A stretch of 64,000 nucleotides of DNA from Antilocapra americana (Eukaryota > Chordata > Mammalia > Artiodactyla > Antilocapridae): assembly GCA_007570785.1 (NCBI GenBank), contig ML661885.1:34431714-34495713 (forward strand), given 5' to 3'. The position numbers and the translations under genes were made by a program. Position 1 is the first letter of the stretch. Each line of letters starts with the position of its first letter. Positions 33,236 to 46,014 of the stretch are shown here, piece after piece. The notes under the pieces were generated by a model. The model was not told the DNA's origin and did no database searches. It was given only the letters and a program-made list of their open reading frames with translations.

Positions 33236-35473
33236 GTTTACACACACCACTTTTTAAAAAGTTATCCAGATTTAAGCAGCTTTATTTCCCTGCTGGAAAC
33301 TTGGCAACATTTATGCCAAGTTTGCACATTTAGGATATACTTTTAAAAAAAAAAATCTATGGAAATAATGACTGATTTAAAAGAATTAATATATCCACTG
33401 AAGCGTAGCTTAACAACACCGAAGCAGCCGTGGATTAGGGACAGGAGGATGGTGCAGGAATATTATAAATCTTTTTTAAGCAAAATGACTCGACAATAAC
33501 GGAGACAGTATATTTTCTTAGAAAACAGTTTTATTTAATAGTTTCTTGAAATTCTAGTGACAGATCTGACTGTTCACAAAGTAGATTAAAAAGTGATAAA
33601 TGGGAAAAAGCAAAGATAATAGCTAACAGAAACAGGGCACTAAAATTTATCATCAGTAATAAGTTCAGCTCATGAATCAAGATGTTGATGCTCCATATCA
33701 TAGAGAAAGCAAATAATGTGACTTATATGTTAATTCTGACACAAAGCAAGAAAATTTCATGTGTCTTCCCAAGATATTTCTAATATACTTTTCTTCTAAG
33801 TAGCTAGAACAAATCATATGATAAATGGTGGGAGCAATAGGGGTTTTTTCCCCCTGGAGTAAAATAAGGGTTCAAGGGGTAAAATGAAAGTACCAAGAAA
33901 TGAAAGAAACATGTTCTTTCTTAATTCAGAAGACAGAAAAGGACAGTAAGTATAGAAAGACAAGCTTCAGATCAACATCATCTAAGAAAGAATACTAGAC
34001 AACTAGAGTTGTCTAACGATGAAATTGACTCCTTATGAAGTTTGTTTTTTGTCACAGATGATGTGCTATAGAACTCTAGCAGAACCTAGATGACCATTCG
34101 TCAAGGAAGTTTTATGACAGCATCTTGCATTTCGTTTTCTGCGTATTTATTATTGTTTCTATATACCAAGTATGCTGGTTTATAGGTACCATGAACCTAG
34201 AAAGGCACATCCATTTTGCATGACCACTTATCACTGCTGAACACCACATCCTGCAGTCCTGGGGAAGGTAGTCAAGCTCAGGCTTGACCTCTGCTAGCCC
34301 TGAAACTCTTGCCAATGCTAGCAGCATTGGGCTACCAATTCGATACAGGGCACTCAAGACCTGCCTTTGGAGCCACAACATGATATAAGTCAAGGAATTG
34401 ACAACTTAATAGACTAATACTCTCCATCATCCTCTCAAGACCATGCCTTGTGTCTGGACAGAGCTCTTGATACCACTGGTGTCTACCACTTCTTTCCCAT
34501 TCTTCCTCAGTCTCACCTGGTTAGAAACCTAAGATCACAGTGGCCATGTATTTTGCTTGGAACAGTGCTGAATTATGCCTGTTGTCCCAATGTAATAATT
34601 AATGCAGTCCACTTTCACTTTCAAACCCATCCCAGTTTCAATAACAAATTATATTGTCACCTACCTGTGACTAAGTCCTGGAGTAACTACCAATAGTTTC
34701 CACTTGGCCTGATATTATGTTAATGGAAACTCGTACATGTGAATACCGTTTGCTGCCTTTGTACAGTGAAACCATGTAGAACAAGGAGACGGTTTTGGAA
34801 CGCAAGGGGCTCACTTAGCACAATGCCAGACAAAGCGAGGGCTGCCAGTACTTCCTATGCTTTCTGACAGAAGATTTCTGCAGCAGTCATTTCTGACCAG
34901 CTGAGACTGCAAATCTCCTCTATCCTGTACTTTAGATGTTTCCCAAATATGTGACATACCAAGGAGGCTTTTCCAATTAGGAAGTTAAATTATTAGGTCT
35001 CACACTACAACTGTTATTTTGTAATTGGCCTGTTGTCAGAAACAACAAGAAACCCAAGCGTCTCTGGGACGATAGGTCTTCTTTGGATTCACTGTAGTTA
35101 AAAATACAGTTTGGTTTCCCTGTATTACAGATTCAGGTCTCTACAAAAAGCTGGCTTTCTAGGGTACCTACAAACTCCTCTGTGTAAACACCTAAGCCAA
35201 TTAAAATGTCCTAATGCCTGTATGTCCCATTAACCAATGAAGGGTTTACTCCATTAACTCTTGTCTTGGGAAAGATCAAAGTTAGTACGGAATATATTTG
35301 GATGATATTCTAATATACTGTTCAGACTTCCTTGCAGGAATTCTCAGTTTACATACAGCTCAGTTATCATCATTTTTAAGCTAATCCTAAGCAAGTTTCC
35401 ATCCAGGCAGTAAAGTTCCAGAACATAGCTTGTCCTGGTCATTCATTAACACCTGTGTCTACCCTCTCGAACA
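33236..35473. other. Unrecognised DNA
   Basis: About 2.2 kb without a repeat I can name. Open frames at 34112-34393 (minus) and 34448-34696 (plus) have no recognisable domain. Confidence 0.5.
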
Positions 35474-35480
35474 TCAGACT

Positions 35481-35689
35481 CCCTGTGCTCAGTCACTCAG
35501 TCATGTCTAACTCTTTGCAGCCCCATGAACTGTAGCCAGGCTCCTCTATCCATGGAATTTTCTAGGCATGAATACTGAAGTGGTTTGCCATTTCCTAGTC
35601 AGGAGATCTTCCCGACTAGGGATCAAACCCACATCTCTTGTATCTCCTGCAGGTAGATTCTTTTACCCCTAGCACCGCCTGGGAAGCCC
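35481..35689 (-). mobile_element. Bov-tA SINE
   Basis: Minus strand, from 'tgctcagtcactcagtcatg' to the tRNA head 'cgcctgggaagccc'. 'tcagact' at 35474-35480 and 35690-35696 is a plausible target-site duplication. Confidence 0.93.
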
Positions 35690-35696
35690 TCAGACT

Positions 35697-36680
35697 GTCT
35701 AGACTAATATATTTGAAGTTTCTGTGGTTTCAGCCAAACTCCATATGTTTCAAGTTCCATTTCTCCAGCATTTACGTTCCATTAATGAACATAAATGATA
35801 AATCCCAGTAGAAACTTGGATCTTTTAAAAAGACCCAAGTACCAACTACCTTACAAGAAGCTTGTCCCAGATATGGTAATGAGTGTTCTTAGAGGATCAT
35901 TACTTTTATTTCACCATGCTACATTCACAATTCAGTCATTCAGTGATTGAAGTTTGAAGTGGATCAGGCAAATCCAGAAAATCTCTTATGGTATGAAATG
36001 GCAACTCTTTCTTTTGGATCAAGTAGATCTAGATTTATTTACTTCAATCTACTGTATCTAAAGCCCCTTTGCCTAGAAGCAGTTTAATGCAAAATGTGGT
36101 CAATGACCAAATCTCCTAAAAACCATTGCTCTTATGAGTTTTTCACCATCTTCTTGAATGTCTCAATTTCTTCTGTCATTCTCACACAGACTTTTCAAGA
36201 TTTTTAAAAAATAATTTATATCTAACTTAATTTTCATAAATATATTATTTAGAGGATTTCAAAAATAGAAGCATTCTTTTGTTTTCTTGTAGGCATCTTT
36301 TCCTTTTTGTAACCTTTGAGAATTTAATAATACACTACCTAAATTTAGAAAGAAGGTTTGCCCAATTTTTAATTATTTTATTGTACTTATTTTTATTACT
36401 TCAATAAATCCTTAAACAATCACAAGAGACTTGTGGAAGTTCCACTATCTACAGAACTCTTCCCTCCGAAAGTTCCTCACAACTTATCAGCTGAACTTGG
36501 AATCACATAGACAAGGGTAATGCTGTCTTGGAACATCTATATCTGTTATTTCCAAATTGAGTCAGTATCTGGTCCAAGTAGTTAATATGTTATATTAAAC
36601 TTCACTACACTTCTCCACTGAGAGTTTATCATTCTTAAAAATCTTAGCTTCCATGGCCACTAATGCATCCTTAACACTGT
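35697..36680. other. Unrecognised AT-rich DNA
   Basis: Nothing supported. Confidence 0.5.
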
Positions 36681-37184
36681 TTGCTGTTCAGTCACTAAGT
36701 TGCATCTGACTCTGCAACTCCGTGAACTGTAGCACTCCAGGATTCCCTGTCCTTTGCAATCTCCTGGAGTTTGTCAAACTCATATCCATTGAGTCAGTGA
36801 AGTCAGTGATGCTGTCGAACCATCTCATCCTCTGCCGCCCCACTCTCCTCCTAACCTTAATCTTTCCCAGCATCATAATCTTTTCTAATGAGTTGGCTCC
36901 TCATATCAGGAGGCTAAATATTGGAGCTTCAGCATCAGTCCTTCCAGTGAATACTCAGCGTTGATTTCCTTTAGAATTGACTGGTTTGATCTCCTTGCTG
37001 TCCAAGGGACTCTCAAGAGTCTTCTCCAGCATCACAATTCAAAAGCATCAATTCTTTGGCTCTCAGCCTTCTTTATAGTCCAGCTGTCTCACTCGTACAT
37101 GACTACTGGAAAAAACCATAGCTTTGACTATATGGACCTTTCTTGGCAAAGTGATGTCTCTGCTGTTTAATATGATGTCTTAGT
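36681..37184 (-). mobile_element. BovB LINE, older minus-strand copy, 3' part
   Basis: Minus strand: BovB 3' end near 36684 ('tgctgttcagtcactaag') back to the region 'agacatcatattaaacagcagagac' at 37150-37184. Frames show fragments such as SIPTSWF-type thumb sequence only in pieces. In element coordinates it continues directly into 37839-37950, so a younger BovB split it. Confidence 0.92.
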
Positions 37185-37838
37185 CTAAAGCTCAGCATTC
37201 AAAAACCAAAGATCATGCACCCAGTCCAATCACTTCATGGCAAATATATGGGGAATCAGTGGGATCCAAAATCATGGCAGATGGTGACTGCAGCTATGAA
37301 ATTAAAAGACGCTTGCTTCTTGGAAGAAAATTTGTGACAAACCTAGATAGCTTATTAAAAAGCAGAGACATTACTTTGCCAACAAACGTCCATCTAGTCA
37401 AAACTATGGTTTTTCCAATAGTCATGTATGGATGTGAGAGTTGGACTATAGAGAAAGCTGAGTGCTGAAGAATCAATGCTTTTGAACTGTGGTGTTGGAG
37501 AGGACTCTTGAGAGTCCCTTAGACTGCAAGGAGATCCAACCAGTCTATCCAAAAGGAAATCAATCCTGAATATTCACTGGAAGGACTGATGATGAAGCTG
37601 AAACCCCCATAGTCTGGCCACCTGATGCAAAGGGCCAACTCATTGGAAAAGCCCCTGATGTTGGGAAAGATTGAAGGCAGGAGGACAAGGGGACAACTGA
37701 GGTTGAGATGGTTGGATGACATCACTGACTCAGTGGACAGGAGTTTGAACAAGCCCAGGAGACGGTGAAGGATAGGGAAGCCTGGTGTGCTGCAGTCCAT
37801 GGGGTCACAAAGAGTCGGACGTGATTGACAACTGAATA
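37185..37838 (+). mobile_element. BovB LINE, younger plus-strand copy inserted in another BovB
   Basis: Starts at 'ctaaagctcagcattcaaaaacc', after RT motif C, and runs to 'ggacgtgattgacaactgaataac'. A frame at 37259-37468 carries GDCSYEIKRRLLLGRKFVTN and MYGCESW. Stops follow at 37466 and later. It is 5' truncated and separates two halves of a minus-strand BovB. Confidence 0.93.
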
Positions 37839-37950
37839 ACAAGTTTGTCATAACTTTTCTTCCAAGAAGCAAGCATCTTTTAATTTTGTGGCTGTGGTCA
37901 CTGTCCGCAGTGATTTTGGAGTCCAAGAAAACAAAGTCTGTTACTGTATA
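37839..37950 (-). mobile_element. BovB LINE, older minus-strand copy, upstream part
   Basis: Minus strand reads 'cactgcggacagtgaccacagcc', 'gatgcttgcttcttggaagaaaagttatgacaaac', which is the BovB sequence immediately preceding that at 37184. Confidence 0.9.
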
Positions 37951-38094
37951 TAACACGCAATCCAATGTATCAATAAGTTAATACAGGCAATATAAACCAT
38001 AGGTAGGTGGACAGGCATGGAATATCAGGAGAGATGCTGATTTTTGAAAACTATGTTGTAGAGCTAACAGGAAGAACTCAGTTTACTCAATAGT

Positions 38095-38235
38095 TTTCAT
38101 TTGTTATATGAATATCTTTTGATGTAATAATCCTGTAATGTAAATATTTTTATTATCCCAATTACTAATTTTCCTAGTACTAATGAAGAAACTGGGACTC
38201 AGAGAAGTTAGGGCATTTGCCTATAGGTCTGTTCA
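38095..38235 (-). mobile_element. MIR SINE
   Basis: 'ttttattatcccaattactaat...gaagaaactgggactcagagaagttagggcatttgcc' matches MIR on the minus strand. Confidence 0.72.
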
Positions 38236-41044
38236 CTGATGTTACTTTTCTCAGCTTTATTCAACCTACATAACTTCTACTAATCGCCATTGCATCATCT
38301 GCCATCCACCGATGCTGCCACCCAACACACATTGCTGGAACAGCTGCTTTCTTTTGCTTTTTGAAATGTTTTCTCTAAACATCTTTGACTTGGCACCAGT
38401 GAGGTTTGGCTCTGACCACATGCTGATCCTTTCTTCTGGATAGTATGCTAAGCTCTTAGCACATCTTACATCTTTCACTCAGCTCTTAAGAATTTCTCTA
38501 ACTCTTCACTAAAGTCTTTGGCTTCTTCAATCCTGATTCCTGGCTTTTCTGAAGGGTTTAAAGATACAGGAACCAGGATCCAACCCAAGAACAGGAGGGT
38601 TGAGTAATTAAGGTCTAACTTTAATGAAATGAACAGAGTGTATTTAAATATCTTAAGGGTACAAACAGAAACTGACCTCATGTTCTGTAATGAAGTGTAT
38701 TGGTATATATGTGTATAAATATACAGTTATACTCTATGTGTAGCTATATAAATATACATATATCTATTTTAGGATAAGAAAACATTTTCAGAAAAATAAA
38801 ATTTAAGGACCCATTGCTTTCCCATATGTGGCTTGGGCCTCTGGGGAGACTTGCCATCTCTTTCATTGTTATCCAGGTTTATAGACCCCCATAGTTAACG
38901 ACCTTTCTTTATTTTAGAATTTATTAGTTCATGTGTGTAATGAAAGGTCTCGGGGCTTATTATAGAGTACTATTTTTTCTTAAGACAAAATGAGAAGCAA
39001 TTAAAGTAGCACAGTGATGACAATAAACCTCAATCTAGAGTGATCCCCAGTCAATTTAAATAGAACTTCCTGTCCAACAGATTTCTCTAGGCCAAGTCTT
39101 GTCTAAACAGAAGGTTTGACCTTTCCTTCTTCCTGTCCACTTTCCACTCACTATGATACAGCTTAAGACAATTGGATTGACATTGTAAAATTATGTCCTT
39201 GAAGTTGTAGTTCCAGATAACACAAAAAGTAAAACATACGTACCCATGTGAGTTCTTGCTGAGAATTGATGGATCATCTCCCTACCCTAGTCCAGTGATA
39301 ACAGTAGAAAGGGTCAGAGCAAGGAGTATATAAAATGTGTAAACGTTATTACCTCTGCTTTATGGGTCAGTGTGATTGAGCCTCAGCCTCTCCCCTGCAA
39401 TACCACTGCAATAGCAAATGGTGAGAAGTCAAGAAGAGGCTCCCAGGGACTTCTCTAAGCATGCATCTCCAGTGAGGTCCAGACAGCCAGTTGAAAATAA
39501 GAACCACTCACTTTTCAATCAGTTGTGTTTTCAACACTACATAAAACTGATTTAAGTGATTCTTGCTCAGGGAGTTGGCCAAGGTATTTAGCTTATTTAC
39601 CATGGGCTTTTGATTCTAAAGTGAAGTCTGAAAATCATTGTTTAAACTTATTAAAGAAAAAGAGAAACAACTGTTTATATCGTTTATCCTTGCTTGGGTT
39701 GTAGAGCAGGAATCACTGTCTCATCCTGTGCACCCTGCTGAATGTTCTTAGGTACCAAAGAAGAAAAGTGGGTTTCAAAAAATGACAAAAATATACTCAG
39801 AATTTTGAACACTGTGCATTTCACGTCATCAGAATCTCTGAAAGCAAAAAGGTATTCTTGCTTTTTCAGTCCTTTAAAAGAATTACAGATTTATATAAAT
39901 GAGGTACATTATTTACCAATAATAATGTAATGACTTCTATCAACAGTAATGATTAATGCCTTCTGAAGTATTTCCCAAGCATTCTGAAGAGTAGTCACTC
40001 CTGGTACATAAATATTTTGAAAACACATTAGGAACAATTTAACATTTTTTTAAAGTAAAGATAAATGACATTTTGACAGAAGCACCCTGGAAATTCACAT
40101 CCTTCTCCTTTTCTTTCAAGTGGTGGATTATATTCTCTGATATGAGATCCCTGTGGCCAGACCAGATTTTTCAGTGTTATTCATGTATGTACCCATACTG
40201 TGCTCTCACATCCTTTTAATCTTTGCTGGACAAATTAAGAATCAAGTTCAAATATATTTACATGAGCATTATTACAAATGAATAATTTAAATGTGCTTTA
40301 GATTATGCACCCTTACCATAGACACTTTCCTGAACATGATACATTTATTATAGAACTTTTACATATATAAGCGTGATTTTAAAGATCAATGCAAGTCCTC
40401 CAATTTTCCATATAGCTTTCTATATTAACAATTATTATCATCACGTGCAGCTTTTGTTGTTGTTGTTAACAATCTAATCTGATTTGGGCTCCTTCCCATT
40501 GCTTAGGACTAGCTAAGTCTAAGTAGCTGAATATGAATTCTTCCATCTTCATTGCTCCTACCTTCCAAATCTCCCTCTTACTGTGCTCTGTTTGACATTT
40601 CCCCTTGTCTGATAATGTGACATGGCTCTGACTTTGCCACCTAGTCAACCTCGTGGACACTTAGAGGACCCCTCGGGCCCCACTCACACTCCATGCTTCC
40701 TGCATTTGACTACCTCAAAGAGGCCGTCTTTGAGGCAGCTTTGTTAGCATCCTGATGACTGGCTTGTTCCAAGATTTTGTTTTTGGTAACCTAATCCTAT
40801 TGACATGAAACTGAGCCTAGAATGTAGCTGATGCTGGTAAAATGCTTCAGGGATACCATCCACAAAGAATTTTCCATAGAGAGCCATGTAGCTCTCAAAC
40901 GTCTTCCTGTACTTGGATTTTGATACACCCTTAAATTGCTAATTAAAGGGAGGGTCAAACAGATGTGTGAATGCCTCTTCCATGCTTTTGATAAATAATT
41001 ACTGAGCAATGCTATCGTACATGGTACAAGGTTGGGGAAGAACA
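38236..41044. other. Unrecognised DNA
   Basis: About 2.8 kb with no nameable repeat apart from an AT-rich patch at 38700-38765. No gene supported. Confidence 0.5.
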
Positions 41045-41235
41045 TTTATTGAGTACTAAGTGCCTTACTCGAGTATGACTATCATCACTACAATCCTATA
41101 AAGGAGTTGTCTCATTCATGCTTAGAGATGGGTGAGCTGAGACTAAAAGAGGTTCTGTAATAGCCCTGGCACAGCTAGTAATAGTGGTGTTAAGATTCAA
41201 ATCTTAGGATCATCTGCTCTAAAATCAACACTGTT
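41045..41235 (-). mobile_element. MIR SINE
   Basis: 'tttattgagtactaagtgcc', 'ctacaatcctataaaggagttgt', 'gagctgagactaaaagaggttctgtaatagcc', 'cacagctagtaatagtggtgttaagattcaaat': MIR minus strand in order. Confidence 0.8.
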
Positions 41236-43213
41236 TTTATGCATACTATTCCAAAGGTTAAAATACACATTCTCCATTCTGCTGGACTCTGAAAACTTTG
41301 TTAAATGACAGCCCAAGAGCTAAACTATAGCACATTAAAAAGACATAGTATATGCCAAAAAGTAATCATGAAATTAAGTGTAAGAGATGGATATAATATG
41401 ATAAGTGCTTGAGAGGAGAGGTTACTGGAGTTTGAAATGATCAGAAACAAGGTGGGAGTTGAATGGGATCCAGAAACAAAGATTATTGGAAAAGTAACTG
41501 TACTTAAAGGTAATGCAAAATGAGAAGAGGGACATAAATTCTAATAAAAGTGTAATTGAGAAAAAAGTTATAGAATCAGCAATAAGCATTTCTCCTTTAC
41601 AAGACAGCAAACAAGACACACTAGCTGAAGAAAAATGTAAGATTTATTTTCAAAAATCATGTTGCATTTGGATATATAAAGCTTTTGAGAGTTAATAATA
41701 GTTTGTACACTATTCATTAAGAAAAATAAAGTAGAAGAGGGGCCATTGAAGATCTGTGAGTAAGACAATGACATGTTGAGAATAAAATTGAAATTAGTCT
41801 GGACTAACTGTGCAAGATACCATAGAAGGAAAAGAAAACTGGAGGAAGGTGAGACAAATTAGAAAGCTGGTGATCATATATACAAGCTGTAGTGGTGACA
41901 GCAGGCAGTTAGCAAAAGGCTTAAAGAACCCATGAAATGTTTCAGAGAAGCATTCACTTTGGTAAAGATACATGGTCCATTCTTAAGGGTAAGAAGTTAA
42001 CATAAGCGGTTTTAGTCTGTGTTTTATTTTTAATTAATTTTCACATGTTAATTGAATATTTCATGAACACACAATGAAATAATATATTATTCAAGTGATG
42101 GACTAATTACAAACTGAAACCTTTTTTTAAGCCTTTCCTTGAAAGAGGTACTTTTTCTTCATTGATTTTTTTGGAGGGAGGACACTAGAATTAAATGTCA
42201 TGTAGCAATATTAAATTTGCTGAAAAATATAATATCATCAGTCTTTAAAAGTAAAACTTAATGAACGTGTTATTCTTTTTCCATTGTCACAGATACTTAA
42301 TTCTGTAAAATATGATCCTATTTTTAAACTTCTAAAATGCCAACTAAGGAATTTTGCAGCAGAATTTGGGGGATGAAATAATTAAGTGGGTTGTTTGACT
42401 TGCAATGTTAGATTGTGGGTTACCATTTATTTCACTACAAGAGAAATAATATTGATTTTCAAATATAGTAATAATTCATATTATCAAGAGAACTTTCCCA
42501 TATGTAACTCACACTGTAAAGATATGTTCCTGAATCTACTTTTTAAGGCTCGTAATCTTTAAATGTATTTCATGCTCTTATTTATGAGCTTCTTATCAGA
42601 GTGGTGCTCACATTCTAAATAAGATTTGTAATTTAAACTTCTCTAAATGTGGCTACACAGAGTTGAGGCAACATGATCAGAAACAGGCGAATGTCTGCTT
42701 CCTTAAAATTTCATCTAAGAGTAATAAGATGTGTGTCAGTGATGAATCTTAGCCAAATTTCTGGGTAATGTTAAGTCTCAATTTATGCAGAGCTACTTCA
42801 TTAGATAAGCAGACTTCTTAGAAGCCAGACCTCCCAAACCAGCATTTGCAATAAAGAAAAAAGAGCTGATAATAGTAATTCTCTCATTGTTGATGGTGGT
42901 AGCATTATCTGTTTATATTTGTTTTGGTTTTTCTATTTTGAGAGGAGCTTTTTATGACCACCAAAGCCAGAAGATATTTCTTATATTAAAATGGAGTTTA
43001 AAAGGATTTTAAAAGTTAATAAGTAAGTAACATTTTCTAATTTCCCTTCTCTAAAAGGTCTGTCATCTAATATATAAGCCTGGGAGTTTAAAAAATATCC
43101 TTTCATTTATTTTCTCACCCATTACTGTTCTGGATAAGAATAGCCAGTGATAATAACATGATGATGATTATAATGATAGTCTAATAACTAAACTTAAGAA
43201 TTTATATAAATAT
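41236..43213. other. Mostly unrecognised DNA
   Basis: About 2 kb. The 41800-41930 stretch ('gacaaattagaaagctggtgatc...gtagtggtgacagc') weakly resembles internal L2. Nothing else supported. Confidence 0.4.
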
Positions 43214-43225
43214 ATGTGTGTTTAT

Positions 43226-43709
43226 GGGACTTTTCTGGTGGCTCAGTAGTAAAGAATCTGCCTGCAATGCAGGAGATGTGGGTTTGATCCCTGGGTCAGG
43301 AAGATCACCCAGGGAAGGAAATGGCAACCCACTCCAGTGTTCTTGCCTGGAGAATCCCATGGACAGGGGAGCCTGGCAGGCTACAGTCCATGGGGTCGCA
43401 AAATAGTTGGACATGCTGCTGCTGCTGAGTCGCATCAGTCATGTCCGACTCTGCGACCCCACAGACGGCAGCCCACCAGGCTCCCTCATCCCTGGGATTC
43501 TCCAGGCAAGAATACTGGAGTGGGTTGCCATTTCCTTCTCCAATGCATGAAAGTGGAAAGTGAGAGTGAAGTCACTCAGTGTGTCCAACTCTTAGACCCC
43601 ATGGACTGCAGCCCACCAGGCTCTTCCGTCCATGGGATTCTCAAGAGTACTGGAGTGGGGTGCCATTGCCTTCTCCGAGATGGACATGACTTAGCAACTA
43701 AACAACAAA
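43226..43709 (+). mobile_element. Bov-tA SINE split by BOV-A2
   Basis: Head 'gggacttttctggtggctcagtag', body to 'aaaatagttggacatg' at 43415. The terminal 'gacatgacttagcaactaaacaacaaa' is found only after the BOV-A2, at 43683-43709. Outer flanks share 'tgtgtttat' (43217-43225 and 43710-43718). Confidence 0.95.
43416..43680 (-). mobile_element. BOV-A2 SINE (full dimer) nested in Bov-tA
   Basis: (CTG)4 start, first Bov-A unit, linker 'aatgcatgaaagtggaaagtgagagtgaagtc', second Bov-A unit ending 'gccattgccttctccgaga'. 'tggacatg' at 43408-43415 and 43681-43688 is the target-site duplication made from Bov-tA sequence. Confidence 0.96.
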
Positions 43710-43710
43710 T

Positions 43711-43785
43711 GTGTTTATACATATATGCTTGTGTGTGTATATATATACGGTGAGGGCAGTGTGTGTGTGTGTACATATGTGAATA
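43711..43785. repeat. Mixed (TG)n/(TA)n runs
   Basis: Two short TG runs separated by 'tatatatatacggtgagggcag'. Confidence 0.8.
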
Positions 43786-45213
43786 AAAAGTAGTCCTGTC
43801 AGTTAGGTGAGGAGATAAGGAACAGTGAAATAATCCACCAACCCACTTGAAGTGTCACATTTGACTAAGGAGTGTGAGGGAGATTAAATCTGTATATAAC
43901 AACAAGAGGAAAACCACTCACCTGTAATGATAAAACCAAGATATAATTCTATGTAAGTGATTTCTAGTCCCTCCCAATAATGACTTCTAGAAATCAGTTT
44001 CCTCCCATCATGTTTTTCTAATCCTACCTACAGTTTCTGCAATCCTGGTGCTTATCTTTATGATGCTCTCTTCTAAAATACAATAATTATTGGCCCAGAG
44101 ATTATAGTTGATACAATTAAATTTATTATACCACATTATATTACACTGTAATATATACTGCTAGATGTGGGGGAAGTACATTCTCAAAGGCCCTAGTAGG
44201 GAAACTCCCATACATTCTTCCTTCTTCTCCACAAGCTTGATTCCATCAAACATATCCATTGATGCAGAGACAGCTGCCTGAACCTTTGTTTTGAAAAGCT
44301 GATTCTGCTGAAGTCCTACATCTCAACAAACATCCTACTCTCATACTGAAGAAGGGCTTGTACTCCTCCATTCAAGGTCAAATGCTCCTAAAGATACAGA
44401 ATCCTGACCAGTGGATTTCAGGGTACCAAAACATAAAGACCAAAAAAGACTGGTGATCTGATAACAAAATTAAATTTTATATTGAAAAGTATTCTAAATA
44501 TTGCCTGAAGGAACACTATATACTTGGAATTCTCCCATTTAAATTTGTCACGTTAAGTATTCCTGAGTGACCCCACAGGGACATGGTGTCTATGTCTGTG
44601 TATCTTGGCTGACCTGTTACAAAGGATGTGTGCTGGCTATGCAGGGAGGCTGAGTGGGTTATGAGTAAGCCCAGCATCTGTTAGCAGATGCATTTTCGTG
44701 AGGCTTTGTATTTGTATACTGAATTGAATTTGGACACTGAATTTGGATACTAGAGAAAGTCCCTGTGGAATAATAACAGTCCATTCTACACTGTGATGGG
44801 TAAGGTCATTTTAGAGTAAGGGAATACACTGAAGACTCTTAACAATTTTCCTTTGAAACACTTTGATCTTGACTGACTATTTACCAGCAATATTCTTAAA
44901 TTACAAAGTCATTCAAAGATCACTTAAATGCAGTGTATTAGATTAGATTAGATTGAAGCTAGGAATCTAATTCACAGCAATTTTAAGTTAGGGTACCAGT
45001 TAACAAGAAAAAATGATTATGACATTCAACATATCGTCTGCCTTCTTGTAATAGATTAATTAGCCTAAACTTATAACCATTTCAGTTTTTAATGTAGACC
45101 ACAGTTTAAACCTCTAAAGCTTAGTTATCACAACAACAAAAAGCAATGTCTCTAATTATAAGCATCCCTTACTATCTATTCCATAAAATGTACATTTATG
45201 TATAAGTAATTTG
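43786..45213. other. Unrecognised DNA
   Basis: Only a small 'attag' iteration at 44938-44955 stands out. Confidence 0.5.
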
Positions 45214-45410
45214 TGTATGCATTCTCAGTTGCTCAGTCGTGTCTGACTCTTTGCAACCCCATGGACTCTAGCCTGCCAGGCTCCTCTACCCATGGGATTT
45301 GCCATTTCCTCCTCCAGGGGATCCTCCCCAGCAAGGGACTGAACCCATGTCTCCTGAATCAGTTGCACTTGTTTGGCAGATTCTTTACTACTGAGCCACT
45401 TGTGAAGCCC
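45214..45410 (-). mobile_element. Bov-tA SINE with internal deletion
   Basis: Minus strand 'gttgctcagtcgtgtctgactctttgc' to head 'gagccacttgtgaagccc'. The usual 'ctccaggcaagaatactggagtgggtt' block is missing between 'catgggatt' and 'tgccatttcc'. Confidence 0.93.
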
Positions 45411-46014
45411 ATGTGTAATGTTTTGCTCTGATTTAATTGCTTCAAAGTTTTTCATCTTATTTCACTGATGAACATTACATTCAGTGGAGGAATTATGTCT
45501 TTATTTATTCAACAAATGTGCATTTCTGATTTTCTCCATACCAAAATGAACTTCAGATGAGATAAAGTTCAGTAAGCAATGATTAGGTTTTCTTACGTGA
45601 CACTTTAGTAGGCTCAGAGAAGACTTTCAAGAATTGACACTTATCTTCATGGAATGGTATTTCACTTAAAGAAAGGCATGGTTATTCTTACTATTCTTAC
45701 ATTAACAAACCCCAGATAATGTGTGTTTTCATTATTTTTCCATGCTACGGTTATTGCTTCCCCTCACCAAAATGCGGTTGATTTTTGTAAATGTACATGT
45801 GAATCATTCTCAAAGTCAGTGAGAATAATTTCTTAGCTTCAGTTTTCTTTCTAAAGCTCACATATTTCATATAGAATTGACTCTCAGAGAAGGAAATTCC
45901 ACTGTGTCGTACTGAGAAAAAATTAACCAAGCCAACCCTCAGGTGCAAACAGTGAAATGTTCAACCAAAAATGAACTAGCCGAGGCTTACACAATTTGAA
46001 CAACAAAATAAGTA
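45411..46014. other. Unrecognised spacer
   Basis: Nothing supported. Confidence 0.5.

Noticed and set aside
34448..34696. 82-codon frame and surrounding balanced sequence as a possible gene fragment
   Set aside because: No domain, no nearby splice sites of quality, and the sequence has the feel of an old repeat that I cannot name.
36681..37950. A long palindrome formed by inverted duplication
   Set aside because: Breakpoints of the outer pieces are complementary in BovB coordinates, so nested insertion explains it better.
37519..37965. 148-codon minus-strand frame spanning both BovB copies
   Set aside because: It crosses the boundary of two opposite-strand BovB copies; a chance frame.
39742..39930. 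Possible exon-like frame with 'ttcttag|gtacc' before and 'aaaaag|gtattc' inside
   Set aside because: The upstream pyrimidine tract is weak and the encoded peptide has no recognisable motif. Without transcript or conservation data this is not supported.
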